From assembly GCF_004345365.1 (NCBI RefSeq), contig NZ_SLVF01000002.1, positions 310,001 through 374,000 on the forward strand: DNA of 64,000 bases, read 5' to 3'. The translations under genes were made by a program, and so were the position numbers. The stretch comes from Kribbella sp. VKM Ac-2568. Lineage in GTDB: Bacteria > Actinomycetota > Actinomycetes > Propionibacteriales > Kribbellaceae. Below the pieces are notes generated by a model that did no database searches, was not told the DNA's origin, and saw only the letters and a list, made by a program, of their open reading frames with translations. Of the stretch, positions 20,576 through 31,607 are shown one piece after another; position 1 is the first letter of the stretch, and each line of letters begins with the position of its first letter.

Positions 20576-21607
20576 TCAGCTCGAGGGCGGGATCTCGCCC
20601 GAGCCCCGGATCGTCAGCTTCACCGGCACCCGAACGGTCCGGCCCGGGCGATGCGGCTCGGGCAGGCGCTCGGTCATCAACTGGATCGCCGTACGGGCCA
20701 TCACGTCGGCCGACTGAGCCACCGCGGTCAGCCCCGGGCTGAGCAGGTCCCCCAGCGCCAGGTCGTCGAACGACACGAGGGCGACCCGATCGCGGCGGCC
20801 CGCCATCCCCCGCAGTACCTCGGCGGTGGTCATGTTGTTCGCCGAGAGGATCGCGGTGGCCGGCTCCGGCCGGTCCAGTACTGCGGACAGGGTGATCCCG
20901 ATGCCCTCGGTGGTCGGCTCGGACAGGTGGACCAGGTCCTCGTCGACGTCGATCCGGTGCCGGGCCATCGCCGCGCGGTAGGCGACGACCCGTTCGCGGG
21001 CGGTGAAGATCCGCTCGTCGTCACCGAGGTACGCGATCCGGCGGTGCCCCTGGCGGACCAGGTGGTCGATCGCCTGGTCGATGCCGCCGGCGTTGTCCGC
21101 CAGTACGGCGTCGGCCTCGATCCCGTGCGCCGGCCGGTCGATCGTGACCACGGCCATGCCCGCGTCCACGTGTGGAGCCAGGTAGTCCTGGGTCTCGCCG
21201 ATCGGCGCCATGATGAGGGCGTCCGGGCGGCGGGCGACGAACTCGAGGCAGACGTCCCGCTCACGTTCCGGGTCCTCGTCGGTCAGGCCGATCATCACGA
21301 CCGAGCCGCTGGACCGGGCCCACAGCTCGACCGCGCGGCCGAGGGAGGCGAAGAACGGGTCACCGATGTCCCGGATCACCACTGCGATGGTGCCGGTCTT
21401 GCCCCGGCGCAGCATCCGGGCGCTCTCGTTCGGCGTGTAGTTCAGCTCTTTGATCGCGGCCTGGACCTTCGCGGTCAGCTCCGGGCTGACGTTCGGCTCC
21501 TCGTTGACCACCCGGGAGACGGTCTTGAGCGCCACGCCCGCCCGGGCCGCGACCTCTTTCATGGTGGGCCGGCGCTGCCCGGCTCCATTGACACCAGTGA
21601 AACTCAT
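20576..21607 (-). CDS. LacI-family transcriptional regulator
   Basis: The 343-aa regulator has an N-terminal LacI HTH (about residues 14-35, PTMKEVAARAGVALKTVSRV), a hinge helix (SARMLRRGKTG) and a periplasmic-binding-protein-like sensor domain. It would be a dimeric repressor responding to a sugar or nucleoside. No sugar operon lies alongside, so the regulon is elsewhere or the gene is autonomous. It follows rnj by 19 nt on the same strand and could be read through from it. Confidence 0.93.
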   Translation of the reverse strand: MSFTGVNGAGQRRPTMKEVAARAGVALKTVSRVVNEEPNVSPELTAKVQAAIKELNYTPNESARMLRRGKTGTIAVVIRDIGDPFFASLGRAVELWARSSGSVVMIGLTDEDPERERDVCLEFVARRPDALIMAPIGETQDYLAPHVDAGMAVVTIDRPAHGIEADAVLADNAGGIDQAIDHLVRQGHRRIAYLGDDERIFTARERVVAYRAAMARHRIDVDEDLVHLSEPTTEGIGITLSAVLDRPEPATAILSANNMTTAEVLRGMAGRRDRVALVSFDDLALGDLLSPGLTAVAQSADVMARTAIQLMTERLPEPHRPGRTVRVPVKLTIRGSGEIPPSS

Positions 21608-21626
21608 GCCTGGCCCACCCTCTCGT

Positions 21627-23317
<1,691 letters not shown>

Positions 23318-23321
<4 letters not shown>

Positions 23322-24232
23322 GCAATCAGTCCTGCCGTCTTGAGATCGGTGGTGAGCCGGTCGACCTGCTCGGCGGTCGCCTCGATCAGCGGCGACCGCA
23401 GGGTCGCGTGCTCGATCACGCCGGCCAGCTTCAGTGCGGCCTTCACCATGATGGCGCCCTGGGTCCTCGTCATGATCGCCTCGACGGCGGGCACCAGCCG
23501 GCGATCGATCTGCTGTGCGGTGGCGAGATCGCCGGCGACGACGGCGTCGATCAGCTCGCGGTACTGCGGACTGGCCACGTGCGCGACCACACTCGCGATG
23601 CCGACGGCACCGATCGCCAGCCAGGCGAGGTTCAGCTCGTCGGCGCCGCAGTAGTAGGCCAGGTCGGAGTTGGCGAGCACCTTGGTGGTGCCGGCGACGT
23701 CGCCCTTGGCGTCCTTCACCGCGACGATCCGCGGGTGCTCGGCCAGCGCGAGCAGCGTCTCGGTGGTGATCGGGACACCGGCGCGGCCGGGAATGTCGTA
23801 GACCAGCACGGGCAGGCCGGTGGCGTCCGCGACCGCGGTGAAGTGCGCCTTGATGCCGTCCTGCGGGGGCTTGTTGTAGTACGGCGTGACGACCAGCAGG
23901 CCGTCCGCTCCCGCGGCCTCGGCAGCCTTCGCGGACTCCACGGTGTGCGCCGTGTTGTTCGACCCGACGCCCGCAAGCACCTTCGCGCGATCGCCGACCG
24001 CGGCCAGTACGGCGCGGACCAGCTCGACCTTCTCCTCGTCGCTGGTGGTCGGCGCCTCGCCGGTGGTGCCGTTGATGATCAGCGCGTCGTTCCCCTGGTC
24101 GACCAGCCCGGTCGCCACCTTCTGCGCAGCGTCGAGATCGAGCGAGCCGTCAGGCCGGAACGGGGTGATCATCGCCGTGGTCAACCGGCCGAATGGCAGG
24201 GCTGCTGAGGCGGGAGTTGTTGCTGAGGACAT
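23318..24232 (-). CDS. dapA: 4-hydroxy-tetrahydrodipicolinate synthase
   Basis: The first committed enzyme of the diaminopimelate/lysine branch condenses pyruvate with aspartate semialdehyde. The 304-aa TIM barrel has the TTGE motif (56-59), Y145 in VYDIPGR, and the Schiff-base lysine K173 in AVKDAKGD. It is first in the dapA-rnj pair. The usual upstream partners thyX and dapB are not adjacent; dapB lies 20 kb away. A 42-nt hairpin is in its divergent upstream region. Confidence 0.96.
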
Positions 24233-24554
24233 GGGGCTCAGATTACCGCTCCCACTGCCTCGAGAAATGAGTAGGCCTGGTGGCTGTCCGCTCGGGGGTC
24301 CGGGCAGCCACCAGGCTCACTCGTCCTATCGGGCGACCCCCCGCAGGCGTTACACATTTGTCCGAAAAAGTCCGGAAAAGTTTCTGGAACTACGTGTTGT
24401 GACGGAACGCTCACCATCCGTCGATCCTTCGCCGGATTTCGAGACTGGCATCGATTGCTCAGCCGCGCAAGGCCGACCGGCAAGACGACGGCACAGAGGT
24501 GTCAGCGTCAGGAATCTGCCATGCCGGATTCCGACAGCCCGAAGGCAAGACGGG
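24233..24554. other. Divergent intergenic region with one strong hairpin
   Basis: This 322-nt gap separates dapA (leftward) from the metallopeptidase (rightward). GCCTGGTGGCTG (24275-24286) pairs with CAGCCACCAGGC (24305-24316) around an 18-nt loop. A tandem tract GTCCGaAAAAGTCCGGAAAAG follows near 24360. The hairpin cannot be a terminator of either flanking gene if both start here; it may lie in the dapA leader or be an operator. No small gene is evident. Confidence 0.5.
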
Positions 24555-25646
24555 ATGGAGAACAGCTCGCCGGATCGATCGCGGAGGGAGCCCGGATCCC
24601 TGCTGGAGCAGGCTCGCGCGATGCTCGGCCCGGAGATCGTGGCCACCGCGACGGCCAACGCGCAGCGCCTCGGCCTGGAGGAGGCACCCGCCTCCACGGC
24701 CGCGATCCTCAAGGCGATCGATCCGGAGGACTACGCCTGCTCGCCCAACACTCCGCTCACGGATTGGGTGGCCGGCACCATCGCCGACTGGACCACGCTG
24801 GACAAGATCTTCGCGCTCGGCGCCACGCTGTCGAACCTGGCCGGCTACGGCAGCATGATCGCGACGCCCGCCAACTCGCCGTACGGGCTGAACGGTGAGT
24901 TCACCACCGCGGTGACGCACACCTTCCGCGACGTGAAGACGTTCTGGGACATCCAGTCCGGTGACATCAGGATCAAGCCGATGCACAGCGCGATCCTGGC
25001 CGACCGTTCGGCGCTCTACCGGGTGTTCCGGACGATCTACAACCGGTCCGACTTCGACTCGACGTACTTCGCGAACCTCTACGCCTCGTGGGCCGAGCAG
25101 CCGAAGTTCCGCAACCACCCGCTGCTCAGCCTGAACGCCTACGCGTTCACCGGCGTTGGCGATCCGAACCCCGCAGTGGCCGCTCTGCCGGACCAGATCG
25201 TGATGGGCGACGGCATCCTGCAGGCCTACCAGGCGATCGGACTCGGTGACGTGGCGCCGCAGGCGATCCTCTCGCACGAGTTCGGTCACCACGTCCAGTA
25301 CGAGGACGGTCTGTTCGCGTCGGACCTGACCGGCCCCGAGGCGACTCGCCGGACCGAACTGATGGCCGATGGCTTCGGTGCCTACTTCCTGTCCCACTCG
25401 CGCGGCGCGAGCATGCAGTGGAAGCGGGTGCGACTCTTCGACCAGGTCTTCTACGGCATCGGCGACTGCAACTTCGCCGACCCCGGTCACCATGGCACCC
25501 CCAACCAGCGGCTGCGCACGGTCGAGTGGGCCTACAGCGTCGTGACCGGCGCGCCGAACCAGGGGCAGATCCTGCCCAGCCTGACCTTCGCCGGGCTCTT
25601 CGACGCCAAGCTGCCGGACCTGGTCGCTCCCGACGCCGGGAGTTGA
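24555..25646 (+). CDS. Zinc metallopeptidase-like protein (HEFGHH)
   Basis: The 363-aa protein has a gluzincin-type motif HEFGHHVQ (H241, E242, H245) and a downstream ELMADGFGAYFLSH that could supply the third ligand. Between residues 80 and 240 the sequence is not a family I can name; it resembles proteins labelled neutral zinc metallopeptidase. No signal peptide is visible from the ATG at 24555, although the frame is open far upstream, so the N-terminus could be wrong. The substrate is unknown. Two hairpins end the unit. Confidence 0.72.
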   Translation: MENSSPDRSRREPGSLLEQARAMLGPEIVATATANAQRLGLEEAPASTAAILKAIDPEDYACSPNTPLTDWVAGTIADWTTLDKIFALGATLSNLAGYGSMIATPANSPYGLNGEFTTAVTHTFRDVKTFWDIQSGDIRIKPMHSAILADRSALYRVFRTIYNRSDFDSTYFANLYASWAEQPKFRNHPLLSLNAYAFTGVGDPNPAVAALPDQIVMGDGILQAYQAIGLGDVAPQAILSHEFGHHVQYEDGLFASDLTGPEATRRTELMADGFGAYFLSHSRGASMQWKRVRLFDQVFYGIGDCNFADPGHHGTPNQRLRTVEWAYSVVTGAPNQGQILPSLTFAGLFDAKLPDLVAPDAGS

Positions 25647-25656
25647 CCCCCCGATC

Positions 25657-25705
25657 CCTCGTGGGTGGCCGGGATTCGTGCCCCGCCTCCCAGCCACCCA
25701 TGAGG
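25657..25705. terminator. Terminator hairpin 1, convergent intergenic
   Basis: CCTCGTGGGTGGC pairs with GCCACCCATGAGG (one G-U) 10 nt after the metallopeptidase stop. Confidence 0.7.
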
Positions 25706-25715
25706 TTCCACCCCT

Positions 25716-25757
25716 GGCGTGGTGTGCCGTGAGCTTCCTCCTCCGGCGCACCACGCC
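25716..25757. terminator. Terminator hairpin 2, convergent intergenic
   Basis: GGCGTGGTGTGCC pairs with GGCGCACCACGCC (one G-U). It ends 3 nt from the stop of the opposing membrane-protein gene, so it serves that leftward transcript's opposite direction or insulates both. Confidence 0.65.
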
Positions 25758-25760
25758 CGG

Positions 25761-26573
25761 CTAGTTGGCGCCGGCGATCCAGACCGAGGTGGTGGAGAGC
25801 AGTGCGGCCAGGAAGTCGCGGAGGACCTGGACGGCGCCGGGGAGCAGGAGAACGCTGCCGATGACCAGAGCCGGGGCGATGAGAAGGTTCTCGACCCAGC
25901 CGCCGGTGCGGAAGCGGAGGCCGCGGGGCAGGCGGATCTCGTACCACGTCTCGCCGCGGATCGGCAGCGGCCAGAGCCACGGACAACCTGACCGGGTGAG
26001 GCTGTCGCCGAGGCAGTGCACGAACATCCCGACGGCGACCGCGACACCGATCCAGCTACCGATCTCGGCGAGGCCGCCCTGCAGTGCCTGAGCAGCCGAG
26101 GTGCCGGGCAACCAGGTGCCTGCGAGAGTCCAGGCACCCGCGCCGACGACGACGGTCAGCACCCAGTCGCCGAGCACGTCCGCGGCGAGGATCAGGCCGA
26201 ACAACGCGACGCCGAGTACTGCGCGCCAACCGCCGGCAGCACCGACGCTGGAGGTCAGGAAGCCCAGGGCGATGGCCGCGGCGAGGGTGTGACTCGCGTG
26301 CCGGTGTCGCCCGGTGCTGTCCTCGTCGCGCGGTCCCTTGGTGATCGCGTAGAGGAGACCCGAGAAGGCTCGCACCGCGCCCGACACGAACCCGGTGATC
26401 GGACCGAGCACCCGCGACGCGCTCGCGCCCGGGTGATCGAGGTCGGGGAGCAACGCGTACCCCGCGGTCGCGGTGGCGAACGGCACCACCTCGGCCACCG
26501 AGTGCAGGCCGACGAACGGCGCCACGGCCAGACCGGCACACCAACCGGACAACGCATGCGAACGCCCCATCAC
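25761..26573 (-). CDS. YdjM/DUF457-type membrane-bound metal-dependent hydrolase
   Basis: The 270-aa membrane protein begins MGRSHALSGWCAGLAVAPF, the conserved start of the LexA-regulated YdjM-like family. PDLDHPGAS and RHRHASHTLAAA carry the His/Asp residues expected of a membrane metal site; a later CLGDSLTRSGCPWLWPLP is also typical. Five or more membrane helices are present. The start is either GTG 26573 or the adjacent ATG 26570. The physiological substrate of the family is unknown. Confidence 0.85.
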   Translation of the reverse strand: MMGRSHALSGWCAGLAVAPFVGLHSVAEVVPFATATAGYALLPDLDHPGASASRVLGPITGFVSGAVRAFSGLLYAITKGPRDEDSTGRHRHASHTLAAAIALGFLTSSVGAAGGWRAVLGVALFGLILAADVLGDWVLTVVVGAGAWTLAGTWLPGTSAAQALQGGLAEIGSWIGVAVAVGMFVHCLGDSLTRSGCPWLWPLPIRGETWYEIRLPRGLRFRTGGWVENLLIAPALVIGSVLLLPGAVQVLRDFLAALLSTTSVWIAGAN

Positions 26574-26655
26574 GGCGCCCCACCCCCTCAGTCCCTCACG
26601 TCGTGAGCGGCCGAGTATTTCAGCGAACTCCGACAGTTCCGGGGAGGCGCAACCG

Positions 26656-27738
26656 TCAGGCGTCGAAGTCGAGGGTGACCTTGTCGCTGGTCGGGTGGGA
26701 CTGGCAGGTCAGCACGTAGCCGGCCCGGATCTCGTCGGGCTCGAGGGCCCAGTTGGTATCCATCCGCACGGTCCCCTCGACGACCTTGGCCCGGCAGGTC
26801 CCGCACACGCCGCCCTTGCAGGCGAACGGCGCATCGGTCCGTACTGCGAGGGTCGCGTCGAGCACCGCCTTCGCGTGCTCCCCCAGCGGGAACGTCGACC
26901 GGCGGCCGTCCAGGATGACCGTCACCTCGGCTGCGTCCTCGTCGGCCACGTTCTCCTCGACGCGGGCGACCGGCGCCTCGTCGCCGACGTGGAACAGTTC
27001 GGCATGCACGGTCTCCCGCGGCACGCCCTCGTCGAGCAGCACCTCCTGCGCGCCGACGACCATCGCGTACGGCCCGCAGAGGAACCACTCGTCGACGGAC
27101 TTCACCGGCAGGATCGTGTCGATCATCCGGCGCAACCGATCGCTGTCGATCCGGCCGCTGAACAGTTCGACCTCGGTCGACTCCCGGGAGAGCACGTGCA
27201 CCAGGTGGAGCCGCTCGGCGTACACGTCCTTGAGGTCGGCGAGGTCGTCCGCGAACATCACCGAACCGGCGGTGCGGTTGCCGTAGAGCAGGGTGACCCG
27301 GCTCTGCGGCTCGACGGCCAGGATGGTCGCGACCAGCGACAGCACCGGGGTGATCCCGCTGCCCGCGGCGACGAACGCGTAGTGCTTGGCGTTCGCCGGG
27401 TCCAGCGGGGTTCCGAACCGGCCGAGCGGGGTCATCACCTCGATCGTGTCCCCGACCTTCAGCCCACTGGCGGCGTACGACGAGAACTCGCCGCCGGGGA
27501 TCCGCTTGACCGCGATCCGCAGTACGCCGGACCCGGCCCGCGAGCAGATCGAGTAGCTCCGCCGCACGTCGTCCCCCGGCCGCCGCACGGTCAGGTGCTG
27601 TCCCGCGGCGAACTCATACTCCGCCGCCAGATCGGCCGGCACGTCGAAGGTGATCGCGACCGAGTCGTCGGTGACCAGGTCGATCGCCTTCACCGTCAGG
27701 GAATGGAAGGTGGCCCGCCTACGGGTCATCGTCGTCAT
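26656..27738 (-). CDS. paaE: Phenylacetyl-CoA epoxidase reductase PaaE
   Basis: The reductase of the multicomponent phenylacetyl-CoA 1,2-epoxidase passes electrons from NAD(P)H to the PaaAC diiron core. The 360-aa protein has an FAD-binding RxYS motif (RRSYSICSR), an NAD-binding domain (GSGITPVLSL) and a C-terminal plant-type 2Fe-2S ferredoxin domain with CKGGVCGTC and a fourth Cys in VLTCQSHP. It is last in paaABCDE, 1 nt after paaD. Confidence 0.96.
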   Translation of the reverse strand: MTTMTRRRATFHSLTVKAIDLVTDDSVAITFDVPADLAAEYEFAAGQHLTVRRPGDDVRRSYSICSRAGSGVLRIAVKRIPGGEFSSYAASGLKVGDTIEVMTPLGRFGTPLDPANAKHYAFVAAGSGITPVLSLVATILAVEPQSRVTLLYGNRTAGSVMFADDLADLKDVYAERLHLVHVLSRESTEVELFSGRIDSDRLRRMIDTILPVKSVDEWFLCGPYAMVVGAQEVLLDEGVPRETVHAELFHVGDEAPVARVEENVADEDAAEVTVILDGRRSTFPLGEHAKAVLDATLAVRTDAPFACKGGVCGTCRAKVVEGTVRMDTNWALEPDEIRAGYVLTCQSHPTSDKVTLDFDA

Positions 27739-27739
27739 G

Positions 27740-28234
27740 TCAGATCGCCTTGAAGTGATCGAAGGGCTCTCGGCAGGAGTTGCAGCGCCAGAGCGACTTG
27801 CACGACGTGGAGCCGAAGCGACTCAACTCGGTCGTGTCGGGTGAACCGCACAGCGGGCAGCGAATGGTCAGACTCAGCGACACCGGTCCACCGACGGCAC
27901 GCTTGCCGGTCGGTGGAGCGATCCCGTACTCCGTCAGCTTGGTCTTGCCTTCGTCGCTCATCCAGTCGGTGGTCCAGGCCGGCGACAACACCGTCTCGAC
28001 CCGTCCCTCGACGCCCAGATGATTCAGGGTCAGCTCGACCTCGTGCCGGATCAGGTCCATCGCGGGACAGCCGGAGTACGTCGGGGTGATCGTCACGACC
28101 ACCTCGCCACCCTCGTGCCGGACGCTGCGCAGTACGCCAAGATCCGCGATCGTCAGCACCGGCACCTCCGGATCCGCGACCTCGCCGACCGCCTCCCAGA
28201 TCTGGGCGTCGCTGATCGCGGTGTCGCTCACCAC
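27740..28234 (-). CDS. paaD: Phenylacetate degradation protein PaaD (DUF59 Fe-S type)
   Basis: The 164-aa protein has an N-terminal MIP18/DUF59 domain (VADPEVPVLTIADLGVLRSV, then TYSGCPAMDL) and a C-terminal zinc- or cluster-binding set of cysteines (CPLCGS, CNSCREPFDHF). PaaD is needed to mature the epoxidase. The GTG start (28234, or the next GTG codon) overlaps the end of paaC by 7 nt. Confidence 0.95.
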   Translation of the reverse strand: MVSDTAISDAQIWEAVGEVADPEVPVLTIADLGVLRSVRHEGGEVVVTITPTYSGCPAMDLIRHEVELTLNHLGVEGRVETVLSPAWTTDWMSDEGKTKLTEYGIAPPTGKRAVGGPVSLSLTIRCPLCGSPDTTELSRFGSTSCKSLWRCNSCREPFDHFKAI

Positions 28235-28968
28235 GATGCTCCTGGATGCGAGCGCGCCACGTGCTGCAGCTCCGCGAGCAGGAAGCCGAAGTGCTCGGTA
28301 TGCCGGCCCTCGCGACCACCGGAGTGCTGGTACGACGAAGTCGGCCGCGCGCAGGTGGATTCATCGATCACTTGGGTGACCCGACGCTCCCACTCGTCGT
28401 GCAGGGTGGACGGATCCACCGCGACCTCCAGGCGCTCCACGAGGGCGTCCGAGGTGAACAGCTCCGCCGTGTACGGCCACATCGTGTCGAGGCCGGCCTG
28501 CATACGCCGGTGGCTCTCCTCGGTGCCGTCGCCGAGGCGGAGAACCCACTGCGTCGCGTGGTCGACGTGGTACGCGACCTCCTTCACCGCCTTGCCGGCG
28601 ACACCCGCGAGAGTCTCGTCAGCACACCCGCGCAGCTCCTCGTAGAGCAAGTGCTGGTACGTCGCGAAGTACAGGAGTCTGGCGATGCTCTGCGCGAAGT
28701 CGCCGTTGGGGAGCTCGCAGAGCTGCACGTTGAGGAAGTCACGCTCGTCGCGGAAGTAGGCAAGGTCGTCCTCGGAGCGACCCGCGCCCTCGACCTGCCC
28801 GGCGTACTGCAGCAGGGTGCGGGCCTGGCCGAGCTGGTCGAGCCCGATGTTGCCCAGGGCCACATCTTCCTCGAGCTGCGGAGCGGCCGCGATCCACTCT
28901 GCGGTCCGCTGCGCCGCGATCAGCGCGTCGTCCCCGAGCCGGAGCGTGTAGACGAAGAGGTCGTTCAC
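28228..28968 (-). CDS. paaC: Phenylacetyl-CoA epoxidase structural subunit PaaC
   Basis: This 246-aa ferritin-like helical subunit pairs with PaaA in the epoxidase. Family text is clear: GNIGLDQLGQARTLLQYAG, AYFRDERDFLNVQL and AYHVDHATQWVLRLGDGT. The GTG start at 28968 overlaps the paaB stop by 4 nt, which fixes the frame and start. The length is normal. Confidence 0.95.
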   Translation of the reverse strand: MNDLFVYTLRLGDDALIAAQRTAEWIAAAPQLEEDVALGNIGLDQLGQARTLLQYAGQVEGAGRSEDDLAYFRDERDFLNVQLCELPNGDFAQSIARLLYFATYQHLLYEELRGCADETLAGVAGKAVKEVAYHVDHATQWVLRLGDGTEESHRRMQAGLDTMWPYTAELFTSDALVERLEVAVDPSTLHDEWERRVTQVIDESTCARPTSSYQHSGGREGRHTEHFGFLLAELQHVARSHPGASW

Positions 28969-29243
28969 AGGTGGTCGACGCCTTCCGGGACCTGGTAGAA
29001 GGTCGGGTGCCGGTAGACCTTGTCGCCGGCCGGGTCGAAGAACTCGTCCTTCTCGTCCGGGCTCGACGCGGTGATGTCGGTGGCCGGAACCACCCAGATC
29101 GAGACGCCCTCCTGACGGCGGGTGTAGACGTCGCGGGCGTTGCGCAGCGCCATCGTCGCGTCCGGCGCGTGCAGGCTGCCGACGTGCACGTGCGACAGGC
29201 CGCGCCTCGACCGGATGAAGACCTCCCACAGCGGCTCGATCAT
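28965..29243 (-). CDS. paaB: Phenylacetyl-CoA epoxidase subunit PaaB
   Basis: The small 92-residue subunit begins [20 protein letters not shown] and contains [19 protein letters not shown], diagnostic for PaaB. It bridges PaaAC complexes. The ATG overlaps the paaA stop by 4 nt. Confidence 0.95.
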   Translation of the reverse strand: MIEPLWEVFIRSRRGLSHVHVGSLHAPDATMALRNARDVYTRRQEGVSIWVVPATDITASSPDEKDEFFDPAGDKVYRHPTFYQVPEGVDHL

Positions 29244-30169
29244 GCGGCACTCCCCTGCGCCTTGGCGGCCTGCTTCTCGGCATACGCCGCCGCTGCCTCG
29301 CGGACCCAGGCACCGTCCTCGTGCGCCTTGACGCGATGCGCGAGGCGCTGCTGGTTGCACGGACCGTTGCCCTTGACAACTTCGTAGAGCTCGGTGAAGT
29401 CCGGCTCGGTGAAGCTGTAGTGCCCGGTCTCCTCGTCGCAGGTCAGCCCCTCGTCCGGGACGCGGATGCCGAGGACGTCGGCCTGCGGGACGGTCATGTC
29501 CACGAACCGCTGCCGGAGCTCGTCGTTGCTGTGCCGCTTGATCCCCCACGCCATCGACTGCTCGGAGTGTGTCGAACTGGCGTCCGGCGGACCGAACATC
29601 ATCAGGCTCGGCCACCACCAGCGGTTCAGCGCGTCCTGCGCCATCGCCTTCTGCGCCTCGGTGCCGTTGCACAGCGTGTGCAGGATCTCGAAGCCCTGCC
29701 GCTGGTGGAACGACTCCTCCTTGCAGACCCGGACCATGGCGCGCGCGTACGGTCCGTAGGAGCAGCGGCACAGCGGCACCTGGTTGACGATCGCGGCGCC
29801 GTCGACCAGCCAGCCGATCGCGCCGATGTCGGCCCAGGTGAGGGTCGGGTAGTTGAAGATGCTGGAGTACTTCTGCTTGCCGCTGTGGAGCAGGTCCAGC
29901 AGGTCGGCACGATCCACCCCGAGCGTCTCGGCGGCGGCGTACAGGTACAGGCCGTGGCCGGCCTCGTCCTGCACCTTCGCCATCAGGATCGCCTTCCGCC
30001 GCAGCGACGGGGCGCGGCTGATCCAGTTCCCCTCCGGCTGCATCCCGATGATCTCGGAGTGCGCGTGCTGGGCGATCTGCCGGATCAGCGTCTTGCGATA
30101 CCCCTCGGGCATCGCATCCCGCGGCTCGATCCGCCCATCCGCCTCGATCGTCGCCTGAAAGCTGTCCAT
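29240..30169 (-). CDS. paaA: Phenylacetyl-CoA epoxidase catalytic subunit PaaA
   Basis: The catalytic diiron subunit forms the ring epoxide of phenylacetyl-CoA. Iron-ligand segments are visible: [17 protein letters not shown] and [16 protein letters not shown]. The protein begins [16 protein letters not shown], typical for PaaA; an in-frame ATG four codons upstream (30181) is an alternative. It is the first gene of paaABCDE, directly behind a strong inverted repeat. paaG, paaZ, paaJ, paaH and paaK are not in this window. Confidence 0.96.
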   Translation of the reverse strand: MDSFQATIEADGRIEPRDAMPEGYRKTLIRQIAQHAHSEIIGMQPEGNWISRAPSLRRKAILMAKVQDEAGHGLYLYAAAETLGVDRADLLDLLHSGKQKYSSIFNYPTLTWADIGAIGWLVDGAAIVNQVPLCRCSYGPYARAMVRVCKEESFHQRQGFEILHTLCNGTEAQKAMAQDALNRWWWPSLMMFGPPDASSTHSEQSMAWGIKRHSNDELRQRFVDMTVPQADVLGIRVPDEGLTCDEETGHYSFTEPDFTELYEVVKGNGPCNQQRLAHRVKAHEDGAWVREAAAAYAEKQAAKAQGSAA

Positions 30170-30189
30170 GCCCGCGAGCATAGCGCAGA

Positions 30190-30227
30190 TGTGACACTTC
30201 CTCCCTCTCCCGACAAAAAGTGTCACA
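30190..30227. promoter_or_regulatory. Inverted repeat upstream of paaA, probable operator
   Basis: TGTGACACTT at 30190 and AAGTGTCACA ending at 30227 are perfect 10-nt arms separated by 18 nt. Each half contains its own GTGNCAC palindrome, so there may be two dimer sites. It lies 21-58 nt upstream of the paaA ATG, overlapping the expected promoter. The likely user is a PaaR/TetR- or GntR-type repressor not encoded adjacently. Confidence 0.65.
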
Positions 30228-30375
30228 ACTCGCCCGTACTCCGAACGCCGTCGCGGCCGAAGGGTGGTGGTAGCACCACCCGAAGAGGGGGCTCAGGGCG
30301 ATAGGGAGCCAGGCGCCGGGACAGAAGGATGGAGGTAACAGTTCAGGGGTTCAACAGTTTGAGGGAGTGGTTGTC

Positions 30376-31584
30376 GTGGTGCAGGTGGCTGAGCGGGTCG
30401 GTGGGTGGCGGGGACCGGTCACGGGGCGGGAGCGGGCGTTGGCTCCGGACCTGATCCGGGGTGCGATGTTGTTGCTGATCGGGCTCGCGAACGCGGCCAA
30501 CTTCGCGTTCGCCGGGCAGCCCGGACTGAACGGAGATCCGCACGGACTCGAGCGGATCCTCAACTTCCTCAAGACCACGCTGGTGGATGCGCGGGCCTAT
30601 CCGGTGTTCGCGGTGATGTTCGGCTACGGGCTGGTCCAGCTCGCCCGGCGGCAACAGAACGCGGGCACCACCGCGAGCGGAGTACGGAAGATCCTGCTCA
30701 AGCGGAACGGCTGGCTCGTCGCCTTCGGCCTGGCCCACGCGACACTCTTGTACTTCGGTGACTTCCTCGGCGCCTACGGCATCGTCGGGATCCTCTGCAC
30801 GCTGCTTCTGCTGAATCGGGGCGACAAATTCCACCAGATCATCCTGTGGATCTGGGGAGCCCAGGTCGTCTACACGATCGTCGCCGCCGGCCTGGCCGTG
30901 CTCGCCATCGCCAACACCTCCGGCCCGGCCCACGCGATGACCGACAGCCCGAACCCGTCCCTGGCCGCCACCAGCTACGGCGCCGGCCTGGTCGACCGGC
31001 TGCACGAGTACCCGCTGCACACCGCCACCGTGCTCGGCTTCATCGTCATCGTCTGGCTCGGCATCTGGGCAGCCCGCAAGCAAATGCTGGAGAACCCGCT
31101 GGCCCACCGCACCCTCCTGATCCGGGTTGCCGCGGCCTGCATGGGCATCACCGTTCTGGGTGGTCTGCCGCTCGCCCTTGTCTCGGCCGGCTGGCTGCAC
31201 GTCGACGCTGCCGCGGTGGACGCGATGAGCTTCCTGCACAACATCAGCGGCCAGTTCGGCGGCCCGGGGTACATCGCACTGTTCGCCCTGCTGGTCGGCA
31301 AGCTCACCGCGAACCGCCGGCCGGACCAGCTGAGTCTGCCGATCACGGCGATCTCGGCGCTCGGTCAGCGTTCGATGAGCGGCTACCTGCTCCAGTCGAT
31401 CGCCTGGATGCTGCTGCTGGCCCCCTTCACGCTGAACCTGGGTGACCGGCTCGGCAACACCGCCTTCACCGCCGCGGGTGCCGCGATCGCGGTCTGGACG
31501 ATCTCGGTGATCGGCGCCTACCAGATGACGAAGCAGTCGTACCGCGGTCCGGCCGAGACTCTGCTCCGCCGCCTGACCTACTGA
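30376..31584 (+). CDS. DUF418 family polytopic membrane protein
   Basis: The roughly 400-aa protein has about ten hydrophobic helices. The start RGAMLLLIGLANAANF and the middle VMFGYGLVQLARR fit DUF418/YeiB-like proteins. The C-terminal GQRSMSGYLLQSIAWMLLL is the conserved DUF418 segment. Several GTG codons lie at the start; GTG 30376 is best spaced from GGGAG, but GTG 30367 is possible. The function of the family is unknown; a transport role is often assumed. It is transcribed away from paaA and ended by a very strong hairpin. Confidence 0.85.
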   Translation: MVQVAERVGGWRGPVTGRERALAPDLIRGAMLLLIGLANAANFAFAGQPGLNGDPHGLERILNFLKTTLVDARAYPVFAVMFGYGLVQLARRQQNAGTTASGVRKILLKRNGWLVAFGLAHATLLYFGDFLGAYGIVGILCTLLLLNRGDKFHQIILWIWGAQVVYTIVAAGLAVLAIANTSGPAHAMTDSPNPSLAATSYGAGLVDRLHEYPLHTATVLGFIVIVWLGIWAARKQMLENPLAHRTLLIRVAAACMGITVLGGLPLALVSAGWLHVDAAAVDAMSFLHNISGQFGGPGYIALFALLVGKLTANRRPDQLSLPITAISALGQRSMSGYLLQSIAWMLLLAPFTLNLGDRLGNTAFTAAGAAIAVWTISVIGAYQMTKQSYRGPAETLLRRLTY

Positions 31585-31607
31585 GAACCGGCCGACCTAC
31601 TGAGACC

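Noticed and set aside
29240..30226. paaA start at 30226
   Set aside because: The N-terminal 19 codons lie within the inverted repeat and do not match Paa[13 protein letters not shown] at 30169 does.
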